From positions 682,001 through 746,000 of the forward strand of contig JABYQU010000004.1 in NCBI GenBank assembly GCA_022264855.1: 64,000 nt of DNA, read 5' to 3'. Below, in pieces: positions 31,201 through 41,336 of this stretch (its first letter is position 1; every line of letters begins with the position of its first letter). The translations under genes were made by a program, and so were the position numbers. Below the pieces are notes generated by a model. That model searched no databases. It worked only from the letters and a program-made list of their open reading frames with translations, and had not been told where the DNA came from. This DNA comes from Lenzites betulinus (lineage: Eukaryota > Basidiomycota > Agaricomycetes > Polyporales > Polyporaceae).

Positions 31201-31720
31201 TCTTCATGCGATTCTTGCTCGTCTGAGAGCACCAGCCAATGAGGACCACAACGAGCAGCAATTCGCAGGAACACTCACACATTGCAGCGGGCTGGGCGTG
31301 ACTATGCATATCAGATGCATACGAGGTATATTGATGCGGGGGCTCGGTTTCATGATATTCTGGCTGACTGGGTTGTCTGTAGTACGAGGCTGGTGACGGG
31401 GACCGATGGCGAGGTGTGCGTAGATGTTGTGGTGATATCAAAACCTGCGACCCTACCCTATGACTACGGTCGGTCGGTGAAGGAGACGAATTGGCTGATA
31501 CCAAGGATAAATCCACGCGCACCACTAGAGTGCGCATACACGCACCGATATCGTCCAAAAGCTCGTCTACATCATCGTTGTACATATCATAGTCGCCTTG
31601 ATAGTAGTTCTGTATACCAGGTGTGGACGCCCCATGAAGGTGGTTTTGGAAGTGTTCTGGGGAATTCACATCCTGTCGTCCCTCTTGAGGATAGCCGTAG
31701 CTCATGGCGAAGCGATTCAT
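25281..31720 (-). CDS. HFM1: MER3/HFM1 meiotic DNA helicase, 36 exons
   Basis: Superfamily-2 Ski2/Brr2-like 3'-5' DNA helicase that stabilises recombination intermediates for meiotic crossovers. My model joins 36 exons in phase to 1522 residues: exon 1 31720-31279, then among others 31222-31070, 31012-30945, 30892-30869, 30810-30801, 30747-30635, 30096-29923, 29855-29684, 28988-28599, 28199-28001, 27532-27273, 26491-25747 and 25700-25281. Helicase motifs seen: APTGSGKT (I), [14 protein letters not shown] (II, DEVH), [10 protein letters not shown] (III), VFCPTRKG (IV), [20 protein letters not shown] (V) and QMIGRAGRPQFD (VI). A Sec63-like domain follows ([20 protein letters not shown]). A C-terminal Cys/His cluster is [20 protein letters not shown], then a disordered acidic tail. 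Exon 1 may contain a further intron. Introns run 46-67 bases. Confidence 0.9.
26594..26643 (-). other. GC-AG intron in MER3
   Basis: The donor reads GCAAGT after GGA AAT TAC GA; splicing to A TGC AAT CAT gives [17 protein letters not shown] in the right phase. No GT donor does. Confidence 0.65.
27703..27709 (-). other. 7-base micro-exon of MER3 (S-L-K)
   Basis: Completes Ser and encodes L-K in GLKS-LK-VLAEH, a conserved segment of the Sec63-like region. It lies between introns 27710-27759 and 27655-27702. Direct joining of the neighbours is out of phase. Confidence 0.7.
30329..30338 (-). other. 10-base micro-exon of MER3 (ATI-VTT)
   Basis: Completes Ile and encodes V-T-T between the exons ending KDATI and starting GEKWDSL. 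Flanked by introns 30339-30395 and 30283-30328. Needed for phase and for the conserved VTT-EKW block. Confidence 0.65.
30801..30810 (-). other. 10-base micro-exon of MER3 (motif I)
   Basis: Supplies V-I-S and the first base of Ala in [13 protein letters not shown], between introns 30811-30868 and 30748-30800. Both sides have GT-AG ends; skipping it breaks the phase. Confidence 0.75.
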
Positions 31721-31999
31721 AGAGGGGGTGGGCAAGTACTGTGATCGAGTACAAGAAGCATAATGGGACGCTTCGAGTCTCCGAGATTCACGGACGTAAA
31801 GCACGACGCGTCTCAGTCACGTGAGGGAGTATGAGACAGTGGTCACGCGTGACTCGCCGCGTTCCCGCTAAACCGGATCCTCTGTTCTTTGAGGGCTTGT
31901 TTTGTCTTGCCACTGCTCGTTTGCCCTCATTGTCTGTCCCTACGCCTCTCGTCCTGTCATCGCGCCTCCATTCCACCCACTCAACCTACTCCCAGCGAC
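31721..31999. promoter_or_regulatory. Shared promoter of MER3 and CKS1
   Basis: 279 bases between divergent start codons of a meiotic helicase and a cell-cycle kinase subunit. It contains an ACGCGT hexamer near 31844 resembling an MluI cell-cycle box; significance untested. Confidence 0.45.
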
Positions 32000-32475
32000 A
32001 TGGCCGCGAAAGACGCCAAAGCCCAGGAGCTAGCACGCAAGTTGGAAGAGTACATCGAGAAGTACGGCTCCTTCTGGAAGTGAGAAGTTCACGGAACTCA
32101 TGCACCTTTAGGATTCATTACTCGGAGCGATACTCTGACGAAGAGTACGAATATCGACATGTCATTCTTCCCAAGCCACTCTTCAAGATGATCCCGAAAC
32201 ATTTCTTCAATCAAGATAACACCGGGACCTTGAGACTACTATCGGAGGAGGAGTGGCGAGGGATAGGGATTACGCAGAGTCTTGGTTGGGAGCACTACGA
32301 GGTCCATGGTAAGTCTTCTGCGTAATTCGTGTAATCAGCAAGGCTGAAGACACGACCACACGCAGCACCCGAGCCACATGTGCTGCTATTCCGCCGGCTG
32401 AAGAACTTTGACCAAGTTCAAGCGACTCTAAATGGACGGAATGCGGCAGGAAAGCAGCCAGCGAAGAGGAAGTGA
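32000..32475 (+). CDS. CKS1: CKS1 cyclin-dependent kinase regulatory subunit
   Basis: Small phosphate-binding adaptor of Cdk1 complexes. Exons 32000-32061, 32112-32308 and 32366-32475; 122 residues. Family marks are [51 protein letters not shown] and the C-terminal [14 protein letters not shown], with the HXPEPH hinge as HAPEPH. I place the first intron at 32062-32111 (donor gtacgg) because it restores EK-IHYSERY; the downstream gtgaga donor would leave a 32-base intron. Divergent from MER3. Confidence 0.95.
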
Positions 32476-32989
32476 ACTCTTGCCTGGGCCGCTCGGGTTG
32501 TCTAGTCGTTTCGCTTCCGTCGGTGGACTGTTGCAGGGATTGTTTAGCACGTTTCTTTGCCTCTTTCACGGATACACTCTCGCGTCTCCCACTCATTCCT
32601 GTTATGTACCCCGTCTCCAGCTCTGTTGTGCATTATCGCGTCGCTCTCCCTTGCTATACGCTCTGAATCGATAGGTCGACGTCTGTGGCGCGTGACTAGC
32701 CGCGGCTATTACGAAGTGGCATGCGAGTGTGTTCGGCAAGAGGATGGCCACACCCGCGAAGTGAGCGTGTGGCGACAAGCGCCTGGACGTCAATCAGGCT
32801 ACGCTGTCCGCGAACTCGAGCTCGAATTGCACAAGTACTTCTCAGACGGGTACCGCGTCGGTAAGAAGCAGGGGACTGCGCCAGTCAATTGTTTCCCTCC
32901 TGTCTCAGCACCTCTCATCGCCAAGCGCCCTTCTATGCGGTACGTAAGCGGCGAAGAACAAAAGTAGTTCTCTTCTCCCAACCGGGCGC
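32476..32989. other. CKS1-STE23 intergenic region
   Basis: 514 bases. A frame at 32557-32967 is open but lacks an ATG and resembles no family I know. Otherwise CKS1 3' UTR and STE23 promoter. Confidence 0.4.
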
Positions 32990-35900
32990 ATGCTACGACT
33001 TTTCGCAGCGGCTCGACGCCCTGCTTTCTCCCAAACCACCATCCGACACCCGACACACCGTTTGCCAGGCCTTCGCTCCAGCTTTGCTATGGTCGCCCCC
33101 GCTGTCTCTACTGATGCTCCCGGGTCTTGGGAACGTGTCTCAAATGGACCCGTCCCGTACGAGATCTACACCAAGCCGATCGAAAAGTCGCCCCAGGATG
33201 ATCGTGAATACAGAGTAATCAGGCTAGACAACGGCTTGCAAGCTACGCTTGTCCATGATGCAAAAGCGGACAAGGCTGCTGCCAGTTTGGATGTGGCCGT
33301 TGGCCATCTGTACGACCCGGTACGTTTCTCCCGATCACAGTGTTTCGGGCCGTCCATTTGTCCTCCTGGGTAGATCAAAAGGACATAACGAAACATAGCT
33401 GACAGCGCGTAAGTACTGATCGTGTTTTCCAACAGGATGACATGCCCGGCCTTGCGCACTTCTGCGAGCACCTGTTGTTCATGGTGCGTAGCTTCTCGGG
33501 CCACTCGCCTGTACAGTCTCTTACATTTCGCGATAGGGCACCGAGCAATACCCGAAAGAGAATGAATACTCCGAGGTCCGTTGTCCCCTGTGAAGTTACA
33601 TCACGACGCGCATTTGCCTGCGGTTCCCCTCCGCGTTCGAGGACTTTCAGCTGAACCGCCTACATATAGTATCTTGCAAAGAACAATGGTAGTTCCAACG
33701 CATACACCGGCACCTCGAACACGAACTACTACTTTAACGTCTCCACAGCTGCGCTCCCGGGCGCCCTCTCGCGCTTCGCAGGTTTCTTTCATTCGCCTCT
33801 CTTCGCCCCGTCATGCACCGTGCGCGAGCTCAACGCGGTCGACTCGGAACACAAGAAGAACCACCAAGGCGACATGTGGCGTATCTTCCAGGTCAATAAG
33901 CATCTGAGCAAGGAAGGGCACCCGTGGCGCAAGTTCGGCTCGGGCAACAAGGAGAGTCTTTCCCAAGTCGGGCAGGATCTCAAGGCCAAGGGACTACTGC
34001 AGAGCGAGAACGGACACACTTCGGGCAAGGGCGATGCTAAAGGTAATGGCAATGGCGTGTCGAAGACTGCGGACGGAAACCTGGCACCAACCCCGGCTGA
34101 CTCGCGAGCGGTGTCGCCGGCTCCCTCTGTAAGCTCTGCACATAGCGAACTTGAGGGAGACGGCGGTGTTGTTGGGAGGGAAACCCGCCGGAGGCTGGTG
34201 GAGTGGTGGAGCAAGGAGTACTGTGCTAGCCGGATGCGTCTCTGCGTTGTAGGCAAAGGTCAGTCGATATGGAAGGTAAGATTCTGTCGGCCCTGCTCAT
34301 TTAGGCTCAGAACCCCTGGAGGAACTTGGGGATATGGTTGCTACACTCTTCTCGCCGATCCCGAACCGCGGTCAGGAACCTCTGCACATGATCGAAGATC
34401 ACCCCTTCGGTCCCAACGAAATGGGTGTAAGTTTGGTCTGCGATGCCGTATCCTTGTATGTCGATTGTCTGACCTATTTTTCAGACACTGGTGTCTGTGC
34501 AAACCATCATGTCATTCCACGCCCTGGAGGTTAGCTTCCCACTCCCGTACTTGCCGCCGTTCTGGCGCCACAAACCCGCGAGTTTCCTGGGGCACTTCCT
34601 CGGACACGAGGGACCTGGCTCGCTGCACTCGTACCTGAAACAGAAAGGTTGGGTCACCGGTTTGAGCGCTGGTCCTCAGAACCTCGCGAGAGGATTCGCC
34701 ATGTTCAAGGTCACGCTCTACATGACGCCGCAAGGGTTCGGTAAGCCCAATCACCTTTAACATAGCTGTCGATGCGGACTAAATACTCCACTGCAGAGCA
34801 GTACGAGACCCTGATCCTCTCAGTCTTCAAGTACATCTCTATGCTCCGCTCCTCTCCGCTCCCCGCCTGGTACCAGCGCGAACGCAGCCTAATCTCCGCC
34901 ACACGCTTCCGCTTTGCCGAGAAGCGGCGGCCCGACGACTACGCGGTATGGGTGTCCGAGCACATGTCGTGGCCCGTCCCGCGCGAGCGCATCATCTCCG
35001 CGCCGCAGCTCGTCGAGGAGTGGGACGAGAACGACACGACAGGTGGGGGAGAGCGTGAGATGCGCGCGATCCTGGACACGCTCACGGTCGAGCGCTCGCG
35101 CACGGTGCTCATGACGAAGGCGGATGAGTACACGCGCGTACGAGGGACGGCGTTGCAATGGGAGAAGGAGCCGTGGTATGGCACGCCGTTCCACGTCGAA
35201 CGTCTGAGCGAGGAGTTCGTGAAGAAGGCGAGTGCGCCGAATGATTTGAAGGAGCTGTTCCTCCCCGGCCCGAACGAGTTCATTCCGACGAACTTGAATG
35301 TGGAGAAGAAGGAGGTTGAACAGGCACGTATGACCAGACGATGGCGAGTGACTAGGTGCTAATCTCTTCGTGTAGCCCTCGAAGCGGCCGTTCCTCATCC
35401 GCGAGACCCCACTGTCGTCGCTTTGGCACAAGAAGGATGACCAGTTCTGGGTGCCCAAGGCACAGGTTATCATGGATATCCGCAGGTAAGCACTGCTCAA
35501 TATAAGTACTGCTCACAGGGACTAATGAACTATGTCCAGCCCGATCCACAACTCTTCAGCACGAGCATTCGTCATGACTCGGTAAGAGAAATACGGCAGA
35601 CATGGTATTTTGTCCCGCTGACCTCAGGAACAGCTTGTTTGCGGACCTTGTCACCGACTCCCTTACGGAATTTGCGTACGACGCAGACCTGGCCGGGCTA
35701 TCGTACAACATCGGCGGCCACTCGCTCGGACTCTTCATGACGCTCAGTGGGTACAATGACAAGCTCCATGTCCTCGCCAAGGATGTGCTCGAACGGGCGA
35801 AGACACTCAAGGTCAACCCCGAGAGGCTGGAAGTCATGAAGGACCAGGTGTGTACCCCGAAGACGATCGATAGACGCGCTCGAATCTTAATAAACTTATC

Positions 35901-37404
35901 TCACCACAGGCGAAACGGGAGTACGAGAACTTCTTCCTGAGCCAGGCGTACCGTCTATCGGACTACTACGCGCGGTATCTGTTGACCGAGCGTGAATGGA
36001 CAATGTCCGAGCTGCTGGAGGAAGTTACAAGTGAAGAGCTATACTCCCTGATATTGGCATGGGTTTCTAATCCCCGCCCCCAGCTGTAACCCCGGAAGAG
36101 CTCCAGAAGCATATCAAAGCGGCGCTCTCCAAGGTCCACATCCAGCTGCTTGTCGTCGGTAACATGTACAAAGATGTGCGTTATGGACACCACCTACATT
36201 GGTTTCACTCACATAACCTGACGCTGTGCTGTAGGAAGCGTCCAAGCTGGCTCAGATGGCAGAAGACATCCTTCAGGCGACGCCTATACCGGCCAACGAG
36301 GTCATCGAGCGCTCGCTCATACTACCTTCTGGTACGCCCAAAGCAAAGTAGTGTACCGCGCCGCTCCTGATAATATGCCGCAGGCTCCAATTTCGTCTGG
36401 GAGACCCCCGTACCCAACAAGGACGAGCCAAACTCGTCTCTGACGTACTACGTGAACATGGGCGACTCCACCGATCCCCGCATCCGTGCGCCCGCCGCGC
36501 TCCTGTCGCACATCCTCAGCGAGCCCGCGTTCAACGTGCTCCGCACGCGCGAACAGCTCGGCTACATCGTCGCCGCGTCGCAGTGGAACCTCTCCGGGGG
36601 CAGCCAGACGGGCGTGCGCATCGTCGTGCAGAGCGAGCGCGCGCCGGCGTACCTCGAGCAGCGCGTCGACGCGTTCCTGCGCTCGATGGACGAGAAGCTC
36701 GAGACGATGTCCGCGGAGGAGTTCCAGGAGCACAAGAGCGCGCTGCAGAAGCGCTGGCGCGAGGCGCCGAAGAACCTCGGCGAGGAGGTGAACAGGTACT
36801 GGAGCCACGTCGAGCACGGGTACCTCGACTTCCATCGCCGTACGTCTATCTGCGCATACTCTTCCTGTATACAATGGCGCTGACTCTTGATTATGCAGGG
36901 AACAACGACGCGGATCTGCTGGAGAACGTCACGAAGGACGAGATCCTCGCGCTGTTCCGCGCGAGCGTCGATCCGGCGTCGACACAACGCTCGAAGCTCT
37001 CGGTGCACGTCAAGTCGCAGAAGCCGCGCCCAGCGAAGATCAGCGTCCCCGCCATGGAAGCGTTCGCGAAGAAGGTCGCTGCGCGCGGATACTCCGTCGA
37101 CGAGCAGGCATGGAAGGCTGCGTTGGCTGCGGACGGCGACGCGCCGATGGAGAAGTTCGCGGGATACTGGCGTGACGCGCTGCTCGCGCAAGCCAGCACG
37201 GTATCACCACAGGTGGCGCAGGAGCTGACGACGGAAGTACCGCCGTTACTCAAGCAATACCCCGCTGCGGACGACGGGCAGGAGGTCGTGGTCGAGGGTG
37301 CGACGTTCATACAGGAACCCAAGACGTTCCGCGCTTCGTTGAAGGCGTCCGCGCGGCCTCATCCGCTGGTGGACTGGGCGGACCTTCCCACCTCGAAGTT
37401 CTGA
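32990..37404 (+). CDS. STE23: Insulysin-type M16 zinc metalloprotease (STE23/IDE)
   Basis: Inverzincin peptidase degrading short peptides; yeast Ste23 also matures a-factor, though that role is inference here. Fifteen exons: 32990-33319, 33436-33483, 33537-33575, 33670-34258, 34305-34426, 34485-34740, 34797-35323, 35376-35485, 35540-35581, 35628-35847, 35910-36030, 36084-36175, 36235-36331, 36384-36839 and 36899-37404; 1184 residues. The zinc motif HFCEH is at 118-122, with AVDSEHKKN carrying the third ligand and YPKENEYSE between. Later M16 blocks: GHEGPGSLHSYLKQKGWVTG, WYGTPFHVERL, DKLHVLAKDVLER and LRTREQLGYIVAASQWNLSG. Residues about 245-310 are a Gly/Ser/Pro-rich insertion absent from yeast and human forms. 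The N-terminus is basic and could be a mitochondrial leader, with an alternative ATG at 33089. Intron 35324-35375 appears GC-AG. Confidence 0.93.
35324..35375 (+). other. GC-AG intron in STE23
   Basis: KKEVEQ must join PSKRPFLIRETP in phase 0. The donor then is GCACGT, acceptor TGTAG. The nearby GT donor (gtatga) is out of phase. Confidence 0.6.
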
Positions 37405-37858
37405 ACATTACGAATATATGTAGCTTTGGCATCTAATGTGTATCGTAGACGCTTTCGTTGCTGTGATGAATGACAATTACCGCCTGCCTGGGGGTATCCG
37501 CTCATGACAAGTAGTACAGTCCTTCCAGTGTGCGTGCTCGGATAACACCCTATTTGCACAATCGTCATTGCGACTACAAACCCATTAGTGAGTGGTATGG
37601 TGGTAGTACAACAATTACAGGAACATGCTAGGTATACAGGTGCAATCCGGAGACCGCGTAGTCCATGAGAGCGTATACGCGCCAAGTCCATTGAGAGGGA
37701 GACATGATAACGAAAGTGTAACGTAAATTGGGTCCGATTAAAGATTGCCCCACGAAAAAAAAAACAGCTTAGAGAGACAAGATGAGTAAAGTTGGCCGAG
37801 TTTCCCCAGGCAGCGGGCTGCGCTCGCCATAGCTCACCTCACAAAGCCCACCGGACAC
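37405..37858. other. Convergent spacer between STE23 and the kinase-like gene
   Basis: About 450 bases with an A10 run near 37756. Nothing recognised; it could contain a lost 3' part of the kinase-like gene. Confidence 0.35.
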
Positions 37859-38511
37859 TCACGGACTCGCCGAGCGCGGCGAGTCTTCCCCGAGGTCTTC
37901 CACGACGAGCGCCATGCTCCCGATCTTGTCCCCAAACAGCCCATAATACCCGACGTACACCCCGCGCTCGGCGAGGGCCTCGTAGTGCCGCGCGTGCTCG
38001 CGCAGGTCCTCGCCGCCGTCCTCGTCGACCGCGATCTTCACGAGCACAGCGCGCAGCGGGACGCGCTCCGCGGGCGGCTCGAACGCGAGCAGGCCGCCCC
38101 ACACTATGTACGTGGACTCGCGCCGGACGTGCCGCGTGAGGAGCACGCCGACGTCTGCGCTCAGCGTCATCGTCATGGAGCTGACTGTGCTGGAGCGCGA
38201 GAGCGCAGAGGCGGACGGGAAGGGTTTGGAGAGGGCGCGGCGGGGTGCGGGGCGGTCGCGCGGGCTGAGTCGCGTGAAGCGGCTGTAGTGGTGCGAGCGC
38301 AGGGGCCCGATGTCGAATGCGAGGTGCAGCTCGTTGGGCTTGACCTGGAGGTCGCAGGGGTGTCAGTGAATGTGTCTGTGTTCGTGTTGAAGGAACATAC
38401 AATGAAGTCTGCGGAGGAGAGTAGCTGTGCTGCGAGCGCGACGTCGTCCTCGTCCCACCGGAGCCTGCAGCCAGGGTGGGCGGCGGAGCGTCGAACGTCG
38501 ACAGAGAGCAT
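37859..38511 (-). CDS. Short protein kinase-like (N-lobe type) protein, possibly truncated
   Basis: Exons on the minus strand are 38511-38401 and 38344-37859; 198 residues. The C-terminal half resembles the N-lobe of fungal-specific kinase-like proteins that occur in many copies in mushroom genomes: VPLRAVLVKIAVDEDGGEDL (strand with VKI lysine), REHARHYEALAERGVYVGYY (helix C region) and GSMALVVEDLGEDS (hinge). The frame then stops, with no catalytic HxD or DxG region. The stop lies within CCGTGAGTG, which also looks like a splice donor, so either the gene continues through an intron into sequence I cannot recognise or it is a remnant. A TATATA lies about 46 bases upstream of the ATG, and repeat copy C begins about 85 bases upstream. 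Confidence 0.45.
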
Positions 38512-38596
38512 GCTAGAGACTGAAGCAGTTATGTGGGCACGCGGGGAGAGCGAGGGTATATATTCCGGGGCGGACGCGCTGCAGCTTGGAGAGGCC

Positions 38597-41336
38597 GTGC
38601 GGGTGGGGCGGAGAGGACTGGCCGCGCCGTCCAACCACGAGCCGCATCGACTCCCGCTCGCGCCCCTCTGCTGCCACCGCACAGCCATCCCACTGTGCAC
38701 TCGGGGATCGCCCAGCCTCAGCTCCGATACAGTAGCAAGGACTTACTGGCAGTGCTCCCACTCCCCGTACCAAGGCGAACTAGTGTCCTAGAGGCCCGGC
38801 TTGACTGCGAGTTGTAAAGCTCTGTAGGCATGTTAAGCTTTATTAGTTGTAACGGTATTCCGAGATGCCTTGTTGTGATCATCGCTCGGCTTATACACTT
38901 GCGGAGTCTCGTCTGATACTTATACGTACCTTGGCCCTCAGAGCATTTCGAGTTTCGGTCTAGGAAGGAGTCAATGCATGCACAAGTTCGGCATTTGCGG
39001 TATCACGGTATATATTGTAAGGTGCGGGCGGGCCCTCCGAAGGCGCTGCTCGAGACAAGACTGGCTTCGCTGAAGGATTGCATAGAAAGAGGTATGAATG
39101 AGGGTGGGATACATATGTACAAGGGCGCGTGCAAGGAGGTGCAAGACAAGCCGGAATATAACACATATGCAGTGGGAAAAAGTATCTGATTAGATTGCGA
39201 GCGGAATGTTAGCGACACTTGCACGATCGATCGATCGCGCTCACTCTCTCCTCTCCTCTACGCACTCGACGCTCGTTCCCCCCACCAGCCAGAGCCAGTA
39301 CTCGTGCGGCGAGACATTCGAGTCTGTCACGCTTCCCTCGTCCACAGTGGCGACGGGCTTTCTCGTCGGGCATACCTGGTACGTGTTCGAGTTGTATGGG
39401 ATTGTAGGATCCGTCGCGGGCCCTCCGAAGTCCTGATAGGCGGCAGGAGGGGGGCCAAAATTCGCACTTGCTCGATGGATAGGTACCTCCTCTTCGTACT
39501 TTGGGTGGGGGTACCATTCGCCTATTGTGTCTTGGGACCAAAAAGTTTGAGCCGGGGTCACGGTCGGATGGACAGGCCTGCGCCAGGTCTGCCAATTGTG
39601 GAGGCCATTGTTAGCTACCTGGACGTCCAGCATGTCCGGCGCGACGGGGATTGGTTGACCAGCCTCCATGGGTGCAGGCTCGAGTCCTCGATAGACTTCG
39701 AGGTTCGCGCCCGTCTGTTGCAAGAGCGGCTCATCCACGAAGCTTGATGTGCGGTACCGTGGTCCTGTCGGATCCTGAGGCCAGCGACCCTGAAGTGAGG
39801 TTGAATTGGCACTATATTGAGGGTGCCAGTCTTGGAGGTTGATGTTGGCCGCTGCTTGGCTATTTTGCCTGTGAGCCACCGCCTGGAGGCCATGTCTTTC
39901 TGGCGTGAAGTTGGTAGGGCGGCTAGCTGCAATGGGCACGTGCATAGCCCGGGCGCACGGCCCCATCGAGTTGCAGCCAGGTAGGAGCTGCGCTGCTTGC
40001 GCTGCTCTGATTGTGTCTGTGATTTTGATGTGGTTGTGCACCCTGTCTATATCTGGCGGATGCCATGATGAGGGTGGTGGCACAACGCCGCCGATGGTAT
40101 TGACGATCGGTCGTGGTTGGGAACGGTCCTGTGTGGATGGGCTGCCGAGGTGCGTATTCCCTGGAAGACTGCTTGGGCCAGAAAGGCCATATCTAAGTCT
40201 GGCGGAAGGTGGCCGCTCTTGAGTGTACCGTGGCTGGTGGCGTTTGACACGGGCCGGGGGCGGGTGCGAGTGCGAGTGTTGCACATGGCAGAGGTGGCGT
40301 TCGGGGTACTGACGTCCATTCTCATCAGTTGTAGCATGGAAGCTGGCTAGAACTCTCTCTCACCTTCACAGCAGGGGCTTCACGAACAAGTGGTCGTTGT
40401 GGTGGCGCTGTTGGCCCGTCATGGCGGCCTGTGAGGCCCCCCACTGTCAACCTCAACGTCACACAACGGCGACGTGCCTGTATGCAGTCGTCAGTGGAGT
40501 AGCACACAACTGAAATGTAAGTCTTACTTCTTCCTCGCCCATCGCTTTTATCAAAATGTCATGGGGACCCCCGCCGGGTTTCGTACCGGGCTTTCGTCTC
40601 CTGGGCACGCATACGTCCTTGCACTCAGGCTTGGGGGCACGCTTCTTTTCCACAGGAGATTTCTGGAATTTTGTCATGCTGAGAGGTAGGAGGGTGAGGT
40701 TACTTGTGGGGGATATGAGGAAGGGAGTATAGCACACTCGATGCCTGTTTTCCGTCTAGATATCAGGAAATCCTGGCGTGTTCCACGAGAAGCCTGCTCA
40801 TGTCGTGGGGCACGATGGGCGCTGCCCACGGTGCTTCTAGACTATTACCTGTGCCCTTGCCGCCCATATACACGAGGAAGACGGGGGTTTTCATGTCATA
40901 TCAGCTGTGCAAAGCCAGCTATCCTCGCAAAGGGTCGGTGCTGGATCTTCGATATCACCGCACTAGTACCACACATATCCCAGGCCTCCGAGTCGAGGCT
41001 TTATGACTCCTCGCGGTGTAAGCTAATACATCAAGTATGTCGCCGTTGACCCGCCATTGTGGACCGTGGAATTATTGATCCTAGTATGCCATCAACCGCA
41101 GGCGCTGTCCCTTCGACCCCAGATCGTGCCCCGGGCGTGCTCAGGCTTCCGATCATAAGTACTGCACTTGCAACATCCAATTCGAACGGTCGCCCGCAGT
41201 ATTAGTACACCACGCCAGCACCGATTGCTTTCAAACGTGCGAACCGCCGACAATTTTTGTCCCGTTATACTTGCTCCTTGGAAAGCTGAATCCCGGGAGC
41301 ACGAATTGAGGTCCTCCAACGCCACCGTCGCGTCGC
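38597..41336. repeat. Duplicated unit, copy C (~2.7 kb)
   Basis: Direct copy of 6535-9307, same orientation and gene content. The left border lies just upstream of a co-oriented gene start (kinase-like at 38511), as in copy A (hemerythrin at 6335). Right of 41336 the sequence is unrelated to that right of copy A. Confidence 0.85.
39241..40677 (-). CDS. Orphan protein of the duplicated unit, copy C
   Basis: Unrecognised family, paralogue of the gene at 7149-8582. Exons on the minus strand are 40677-40528, 40477-40364 and 40320-39241; 447 residues. Starts MTKFQKSPVEKKRAPKPECK, then CVPRRRKPGTKPGGGPHD with a three-codon deletion against copy A. Exon 3 ends SPHEYWLWLVGGTS and includes a four-residue insertion (TWRR region) relative to A. 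All indels versus copy A within exons are multiples of three, which supports selection on the protein. An in-frame ATG lies 20 codons upstream (MCYTPFLISPTSN), but this part is frameshifted in A, so 40677 is preferred. Confidence 0.5.

Noticed and set aside
32080..32111. 32-base intron in CKS1 from the gtgaga donor
   Set aside because: Too short, and the 50-base intron from 32062 restores the family sequence EKIHYSERY exactly.
32557..32967. 136-codon plus-strand frame between CKS1 and STE23
   Set aside because: Starts at a TTG with no ATG, no known domain, and sits where a promoter and UTR are expected.
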